Of a stretch of DNA of 64,000 nt, positions 57,901 to 64,000 are shown one piece after another. The notes below the pieces were generated by a model. That model searched no databases, was not told the DNA's origin, and worked only from the letters and a program-made list of their open reading frames with translations. A program made the position numbers and the translations under genes. The first letter of the stretch is position 1. Each line of letters begins with the position of its first letter. This stretch comes from Gordius sp. MW1 (lineage: Eukaryota; Nematomorpha; Gordioida; Gordea; Gordiidae), in assembly GCA_964036665.1 (NCBI GenBank), contig OZ038526.1, forward strand, positions 3,658,001 to 3,722,000, written 5' to 3'.

Positions 57901-60900
57901 TCTATTGTTTTTGTATTCTTGTGGAAGTTATGCGCGACTTCAAATTTATTGCCTATTTCTACTCTAAAATCTAAGTGTTATCTTGATTAATATAATTAAA
58001 CACGTCTACAAATATTAACTTTGTCAAAACAACAAAAAGGTCATTTTTTGCACCTTTAGCCTCATTTATCACAAAATCTGGACGACCAGGGGAAAAACTA
58101 AAGACATAAATCTCTATCAGAAATATATGTCAGATTGCATGATCTTATTTCTTGTAGACCTGTGTTATCGCTCGCTTGTTTCATCGAGTGATTGTTTAGT
58201 TGTCACTACTCTTATAATTTTTTTCGTAAATTGATACACAACACCTTCACTAAAACAATTTCCTTGATATAAAGAAGCTTCCCGGCAAACTTCATCGAGC
58301 CGAGAATCTGCCAGCAAATGGCCATTACACATTTGGTCAGTCGGGCTTGGGAGGCATCAATGCCCCACTATTTTTCCACTACCCAACAGCGCGAGGCCCG
58401 GTTAGCTCGTCCATGCTAAGCAAACCCTTTCCGCGCCAACTCGTGACCACGCTCTCACCCGTTACCTACGTAATGCCTAGCGGGTCATCCAAGGACGGAG
58501 GCGGTTTTAAATTATGGATCGGAGGCAGGGGCGTTGAGAGGGAGAGGGAGGGTAGTTGTCGTTTTGCGGAATCGCAAACTCACATAGTGTTCAGCGCGAC
58601 GACACCCTTGAAACGTAGCGACCTTAGGGGAGGTATGTCCGGCGCAGGACGACCTTCCCCTTTGCACCAGCTCACCACACCCCAATCTCCTCGCCCCGTT
58701 CGTCTGCCGAGGTAGGTGTCACTGACCGGCCCGGGCCTCGGGTCGGGCCTGATGTGTCGACCCGAGGCCCGAGTCCGGCCCGAGGCAAAATCTGGCTTAA
58801 AGATTTTGAAAACTTTTTACTATAGTACCTTTATTGAGTAGGCTATTTAGAGGAGACGAAATAGTTTTATGTTAAATGAAAGGTGCGGGTGGGTATTCTG
58901 AATAAATTTTATCTATAAATTTACATTTCAAAAAAATCGGGCCTCAGGTCTGCCTGAGTGAAAAAATTTCGGGCCCGGGCAAAAAAAAAAGTGTCTAGCC
59001 GGGCTCGGGCCAAATTCCATTTAGCAGGGCTCTACTTGTGATTCAATATTAGCCATTACTTTTATTTGCTATATGCGGAATATCAAAGGGAGGGGAGATA
59101 GAGCCCTGCACGGGTGACCCGTAACCCGACCCGACCCGACCCGAGCGTCGGGTCGGGTTCGGGTTGAAAATTTAAAAACGCTTTCGGGTCGGGTTCGGGT
59201 TGAAAAATTGAAAACGCTTTCGGGTCGGGTCGGGTTCGGGTTAAAAAATTGAAAACGCTTTCGGGTCGGGTCGGGTTCGGGTTGAAAAAAAGTGACTTTG
59301 CAGGGCTCTGATGCAGCCTGAAGAGCTTAATGAGCTCTATGATGAGATTAGGTTAATAATGAATGATAAAAGCTATGAAAGTCTAAAGGAAAACACAGTG
59401 GTTGAAAGTGAGCCACCAAAGGAAATTAATCAGCTAGGTATTTAACATATAAATTCATGTTAACGTATATTTTAGAAAAGAATGCTAACATGTCTTTTAT
59501 GGATTTTTCTGGTTGGGAGGAATGTGCGGATGAAAATGTCCAAGAAAAAGATGAACTTGATGAATATATTCATTATAAACTTACAAAAAAGGATGAAGCA
59601 TACGACTCATTAGAATGGTGGAGGATATATTCTTATAAATATCCTGTTTTAGGGTTATTGGCTCGTAAATTTCTGGCCATACCTGCATCCTCTGCGTCCA
59701 GCGAGAGATCTTTTTCTACAGCTGGACGAATTTTAGAAGATAGGAGGTCGAGTTTACGGCCTGAAATTGTAGACGCTATTATATTTATACATAATTATAA
59801 TAATTCTCTCAAATAAATTTATTATTCAAATTCTTGGCGTCAAATTGTTTCTGAAAGCTGCCTATTTATTTTGGCAAATCAATTTAAAATATTAAAAACG
59901 CTTTCCTATCTGGGCGTTTTTGGGTTGAAAATTTTTTAAACGCTTTCGGGTCGGGTTCGGGTTGAAATTTTAAAAACGCTTTCGGGTCGGGTTCGGGTTG
60001 AAACATTGAAAACGCTTTCGGGTCGGGTCGGGTTCGGGTTGAAAATTTAAAAACGCTTTCGGGTCGGGTCGGGTTCGGGTTGAAAAATTGAAAACGCTTT
60101 CGGGTCGGGTCGGGTTCGGGTTGAAAAATTGAAAACGCTTTCGGGTCGGGTCGGGTTCGGGTTGAAAAAAAGTGACTTTGCAGGGCTCTAGGGAGAACCA
60201 TTATGGGTAGGCAGGAAAACTGACATTTTTGCCTAAGTAAAAATTAAAAAATTTGCAAAGTGGATAGAAGATCAATAAGACTTATATTTTCATTAACATT
60301 ACGATATTAATTGAGTGACTAACTGTTATTCTCATGCAAAATAAGTTGGTTTAGTTTTCACTTTTTTTATGATAATTACTACAATTTGCTCATAAAAGGT
60401 TGTTGTAATTAACTAAAGTTGTAGCTAGATCGTTTTAGCAGTAAATATTCTAACATTTGGTTCGCTTTTTAAAAAGGAATGGTTAATTTTCTTTTTGGGC
60501 TGATATTAATTTTTAACAGCTCTGTCATTGCGTCCCTTATTTTTCATTCATAGCCCACGACGAAAAGGTTCAAAGTTTAATTTTTAAGAGATTCAGACCC
60601 TTGAAGGATCCTTATATGTTAACATATCTCAAAAAGGCAATTTTATATAAAGTTTGCGTATTCAAACATCAAGAACTAACAAACATTCACATCATATATA
60701 CATACATACGGGCACTTATTTACAGCACTGCGCCCAAGACCAAGCTCGCGAGGCACATAGTACCTAGGTCAAGTAGCCTCAAGTGGAAACGTCGAGCGCT
60801 TATTCTCATCGATTCCCTGTATATAATACCGGGCATAGACGCATTTTGTCACCCGCTCAAACCTGCCCACGCCCCCGGTTACAGCGATGTCGTACGGTAC

Positions 60901-61951
60901 CCCATGGATTATACCACGCTACGAAAACGCGTTACGTCTGGCTTGGTCTGTGAGGATGGCCAACTTTTTCAACAGATCCTCCTCATACACATGGTAGGGT
61001 TGGGTCGGGTTTGGGTTTGTATGAAGAGTCGATATAGAAAATACAATAAATGGTTGGGATTTTTTGGTGACTGTAACGTAAAACTCTTTCGAAACTGTTG
61101 CTCGAGATCTACATACCAATTTAATTAATTAGAGATATATTTGGGTTATATTTAAAAGTAGTAAAGGCGCGTAACCAGGATTTTCACGAGGGGGGGGGAA
61201 TCTGGCAAAAATTTTTGCTTTTACAACGCAATTTGCCAAAAATTAAATCAAATTAAATTAGGTGTATCTATTATGTTTCTAGGTTTATATAAGTGTTTTA
61301 AAGCCTTTGATGTAACTAAACTCTAATAATATTTAATTTAGTTATTAATAAACGGGGGTCATTTACGCCACTGAAGTAGTAACAAATGAAGAGGCGATAT
61401 AGAAAATACGTGAAGTAGTTTTGGGCCACTGTAATGTAAAACAAATTCCTGAAAAATATTAACAATGCAAAAAGAGCTTTACTTGATTTAATGCTTTAAA
61501 ATTTTGTCAACCGAAATACCTTTATAATTACCAATCTCTTTTTCATTGGGTTGTGTATGCGTGACGTCGCATATATTTTGCTTGGTTCTCATATAAAACT
61601 ATTATTAGATATAGATCTATAAATCTTTTTATGCTTAACTTCATGTCATTTATCATGTTCCACACCTTAAAATTTTTGGTACGCATTTTTTAATAAGCTA
61701 ACGGAAAATATTTTGTATATTTGTCTTTTTAGAATGCTATGATGTTCAATTCGGAAGATCACCCTGTTTACCAAGTCAATCAAAGGGTCTGGGTACAAGT
61801 CAATGCGCGCATCAAAAGCTACTTGTTAACGTTGTTGATGTACTTTTAATGCTAGTTTTTTTTTTAAATTATCCATTGCTATTTTTTATTTTCACAATGT
61901 TAAATATTTTATTTTAGTACTTCTGACTCGGATGACGATGAAGACGAATGA
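54915..61951 (+). CDS. BRD8-like bromodomain protein, 3' seven exons, copy 2
   Basis: Exons 54915-55385, 57007-57301, 57551-57878, 58278-58711, 60726-60993, 61733-61824 and 61918-61951. All splice sites and phases seen in copy 1 are kept and all frames are open. Differences noted from copy 1: an in-frame 3-bp deletion near 55147, His to Tyr near 55262, Leu to Pro near 58708, and synonymous changes such as gta/gtg near 55291 and tca/tcg near 61930. Nothing marks this copy as a pseudogene. Whether it has its own 5' exons cannot be seen: homology to copy 1 begins at 48546, well upstream of the first visible exon, but no upstream exon was found in either copy. Confidence 0.75.
56414..56628. other. 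Hairpin cluster, copy 2
   Basis: Same four stems as 21743-21958. One change lies in a loop, one turns a pair in the inner stem into G-U (tgctatg), and one (gatgctta) disrupts a pair of the second stem. Confidence 0.45.
56796..56989. mobile_element. hAT-type MITE abutting a splice acceptor, copy 2
   Basis: Counterpart of 22928-23121; the acceptor of the exon starting at 57007 lies 17 bases beyond its right end. Confidence 0.7.
59099..60190 (+). mobile_element. hAT derivative (TAGAGCCCTGCA ends), only in copy 2
   Basis: Inverted ends tagagccctgca and tgcagggctcta are flanked by gggaga at 59093-59098 and 60191-60196. Tandem subterminal repeats of gggtcgggttcgggtt with aaaacgctttc occupy 59140-59290 and 59935-60170. 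A second right-end-like sequence, gactttgcagggctctg, lies at 59293-59310. Copy 1 has an empty site near 26815 with minor changes. Confidence 0.85.
59311..59816 (+). pseudogene. hAT (Ac/ZBED1-like) transposase C-terminal fragment
   Basis: A first piece from 59311 reads MQPEELNELYDEIRLIMND; the main frame 59457-59816 contains YDSLEWWRIYSYKYPVLGLL and FLAIPASSASSERSFSTAGR followed by RRSSLRPEIVDAIIF, the hAT dimerisation domain. The N-terminal zinc finger and core are missing, so the element is an internal deletion derivative. Confidence 0.85.
60726..60993 (+). CDS. Bromodomain exon (ZA loop), copy 2
   Basis: Same acceptor and donor as 27357-27624 and the same APGYSDVVRYPMDYTTL core; no amino-acid change was noticed inside the exon. 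Confidence 0.85.
61164..61373. mobile_element. hAT MITE of the CAGTGGCGTA family, copy 2
   Basis: Same insertion as 27795-28001, flanked by aagtagta at 61156-61163 and 61374-61381. Confidence 0.75.
61733..61824 (+). CDS. Bromodomain exon (acetyl-lysine Asn), copy 2
   Basis: Reads NAMMFNSEDHPVYQVNQRVW as in copy 1, with the same splice sites. Confidence 0.8.
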
Positions 61952-62097
61952 AAATCGCCTAGTTTATTCCCTAATTGTGGGATCATGTCAAAATAATACT
62001 TTTTAAACTAGTTGCATGTCATTTTGAGCAATCCAACCTTTGTTATATATATTGTTTATAGATATACGCTCTCTGTTCTCTTATATTCGATCTCGAT

Positions 62098-64000
62098 ATT
62101 ATTAATTGCTATGCATCACTTTCCATTTGTCTATGTCATGCTCGGAATGTCTTGTCACGCACCTAATGTCTTGTCACGTTGTTTATTAATTACTATGCAA
62201 TTTATGGGCTCACTTTCCATTTGTTTATGTCACGCTCGGAATGTCTTGTCACGCACCGAATGTCTACATTGTTTTTTTAAATTGCTATGCAATTTTTTAA
62301 CTAGTCTATGGGTTCGAATACCACGAAGGGCAAATTTTTTTTTAATTAATATATTTTTTTGTTAATACCATTGATAATATGGCTTCTTGGCCGTCCTGAC
62401 CATTGGCCAAATTGTGCATCGAAATTTTTTTTTCGTTTTTTTAATTGCTATTTGGCTAGCATTGTTAATTAACCTGTGACCCCCCTACAAGAGCCTATGC
62501 CTCTACTGATATGGGTTCCTGTGCCCCCCCCCCTACAAAGGCATATGCCTCTACTGATGTCGGTTCAAATCCCGGCGAGGGAAATTTTTTATTAAATTAA
62601 TATATTGTTTTTGTTAATACTATTGATTATAAGGCTTTTTGGCCGTCCGCTGGCTGCTGACCAATGAAAAAATGTCCATTGGCCAAATTGTGAATCGATT
62701 TTTTTTGTTTTAAATTGCTGTTTGGCTAACATTGATAATTACCCTGTGCCCCCCCCCTACAAGAGCCTATGCCTCTACTGATATGGGTCCCTGTGCCCCC
62801 CCCCCCTACAAAGGCCTATGCCTCTAATGATGTGGGTTCAAATCCCGGCGAGGGCAATTTTTTTTAAATTAATATATTGTTTTTGTTAATACCATTGATA
62901 ATATGGCTTTTTGGCCGTCCGCTGGCTGCTGCCCAATGAAAAAATGACCATTGGCCAAGTTGTCAATCGAAATTTTTTTTGTTTTTTTTGACTATTATGT
63001 ATTTATATCTACTTTTACCGTCTCTTGGTACTGACCAATGAAAAAAATGACTATTGGCCAAAGTGTAAATCGAATTTTTTTTTCGTTTTTTTAACTTTCT
63101 ATTTGGCTAACATTGATAATTACCCTGTGCCGCCCCTACAAGGGCCTATGCCTCTACTGATATGGGTCCCTCTGCCACCCTTCCCCCTACAAAGGCCTAT
63201 GCCTCGACTGGGTTCGAATCCAGGCAAGGGCAAATTTTATTTTTTTTAATTAATATAATTTTTTTTTCGTTCTTTTTGACTCTCATGTATTTATATCTAC
63301 TTTTACCCTGTCCTGGCTGCCCAAAGTGTGAATCGTAATCTTTTTTTCGTTTTTTTACTCTTATATATTTATAGATCGTCTTTTGGTACTGACCAATAGA
63401 AAAAAATGACCATTGGCTAAAGTGTGAATTGAAATATTTTTTCGTTTTTTGACTCTTATGTATTTATATACCGTCTCTTAGTACTGACCACCAATGGAAA
63501 AAATGACCATTGGCCAAAGTGTAAATCGAAATTTTTTTTCGTTTTTTTTGACTCTTATGTATTTATAGACCGTCTCTTGGTACTGACCACCAATGGAAAA
63601 AATTACCATAGACCAAAGTGTGGTTAAAAAAGTTTGAATTTAGCACCTGTAAAATTTTTGAGATATACTGACGCTACCTCTGACATTTTGAGATGTACGG
63701 TCGTAACAGGCAATAGCGGAGCTATTGCATGTAGCTGCTCATTTTGTCGTAAGCCTATAATTAATTTTTTGAGCACCTGTAACCCTGTGCCTTTTAACAA
63801 AGGCCTATGCCTCTACTAATATGGGTTCAAATCTTGGCGAGGGCATTTTTTTAAAATTTTTTATTAACCTAACACTGATTGTTCTTGTTAATAACATTTA
63901 TAAAATAGGCTTTTTAACCGTCCGCTGGCTACTGACCAAAGGAATTGGCCAAAGTGTGAATCAATATATTTTTTTGACGCCTATTTTAAATGTTATTTTA
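62098..64000. repeat. Tandem repeat field (HINE-related units), copy 2
   Basis: Counterpart of 28730-30631, with small differences in homopolymer length and a 4-bp loss near 63211. It continues past the window edge. Confidence 0.75.

Larger units (their letters stand above)
48546..64000. repeat. Large duplicated segment, copy 2 (runs off the window)
   Basis: Matches copy 1 from 11916 onwards and is still matching at base 64000. It lacks the 19195 hAT, the 25109 Ginger-like insert and the 22001-22798 segment. It gains a second foldback arm (about 520 bp) and a 1092-bp hAT derivative at 59099-60190. Confidence 0.9.

Noticed and set aside
59140-60170. Interstitial telomere repeat
   Set aside because: The gggtcgggttcgggtt units lie inside element ends with inverted repeats, and do not match the arthropod TTAGG motif.
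59884-60201. 105-codon minus-strand frame with repeated RTRPDPKAF
   Set aside because: Produced by the subterminal gggtcgggttcgggtt array of the hAT derivative.

Overview
The window is AT-rich (by eye about 70% A+T) eukaryotic DNA, dense in transposons, with short GT-AG introns and one recognisable host gene. The element repertoire (many hAT elements and hAT-type MITEs, a Helitron, an element with the (GTCC)n hallmark of Helitron-derived HINE/DINE-1 repeats, LINE fossils, PIF/Harbinger-type and Ginger-like insertions) suggests an arthropod, most likely an insect. I cannot name the species.

Layout: 1-7.69 kb is intergenic or intronic DNA with old MITEs. 7.7-10.44 kb is a decayed LINE. 10.5-11.9 kb is unassigned. 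From about 11,916 to at least 30,631 lies copy 1 of a large duplicated segment. It holds a foldback element, a hAT element with a DUF4371/TTF-type transposase, and the last seven coding exons (17,810-28,583, + strand) of a gene whose C-terminal bromodomain resembles BRD8, a subunit of the NuA4/TIP60 acetyltransferase complex. It ends in a field of tandem repeat units. From 30,922 to 35,342 is a three-level nest of elements: a hAT holds a second hAT, which holds a HINE-like element. 35,491-42,525 is a nearly perfect head-to-tail duplication of a 3.52-kb unit. 42.6-47.1 kb holds direct repeats, a hAT fragment, the 5' half of a Helitron replicase on the minus strand and a LINE tail. From 48,546 to the window end is copy 2 of the large segment, again carrying all seven exons with open frames.

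The two copies differ little in exons and transposase DNA but differ in insertions. Copy 1 alone has a 2.4-kb hAT (perfect 8-bp target duplication, intact empty site in copy 2) and a 1.6-kb Ginger-like insert. Copy 2 alone has a 1.1-kb hAT derivative and an extra foldback arm. This fits either a recent duplication or two alleles placed in series by the assembler. The comparison dates many insertions and fixes their exact ends.

I found no prokaryote-style operon, CRISPR array, rRNA or convincing tRNA. The most unusual observations are a hAT-type MITE whose target duplication forms part of a splice acceptor of the bromodomain gene, a cluster of consecutive hairpins in an intron of that gene, and the nested and duplicated element architecture.
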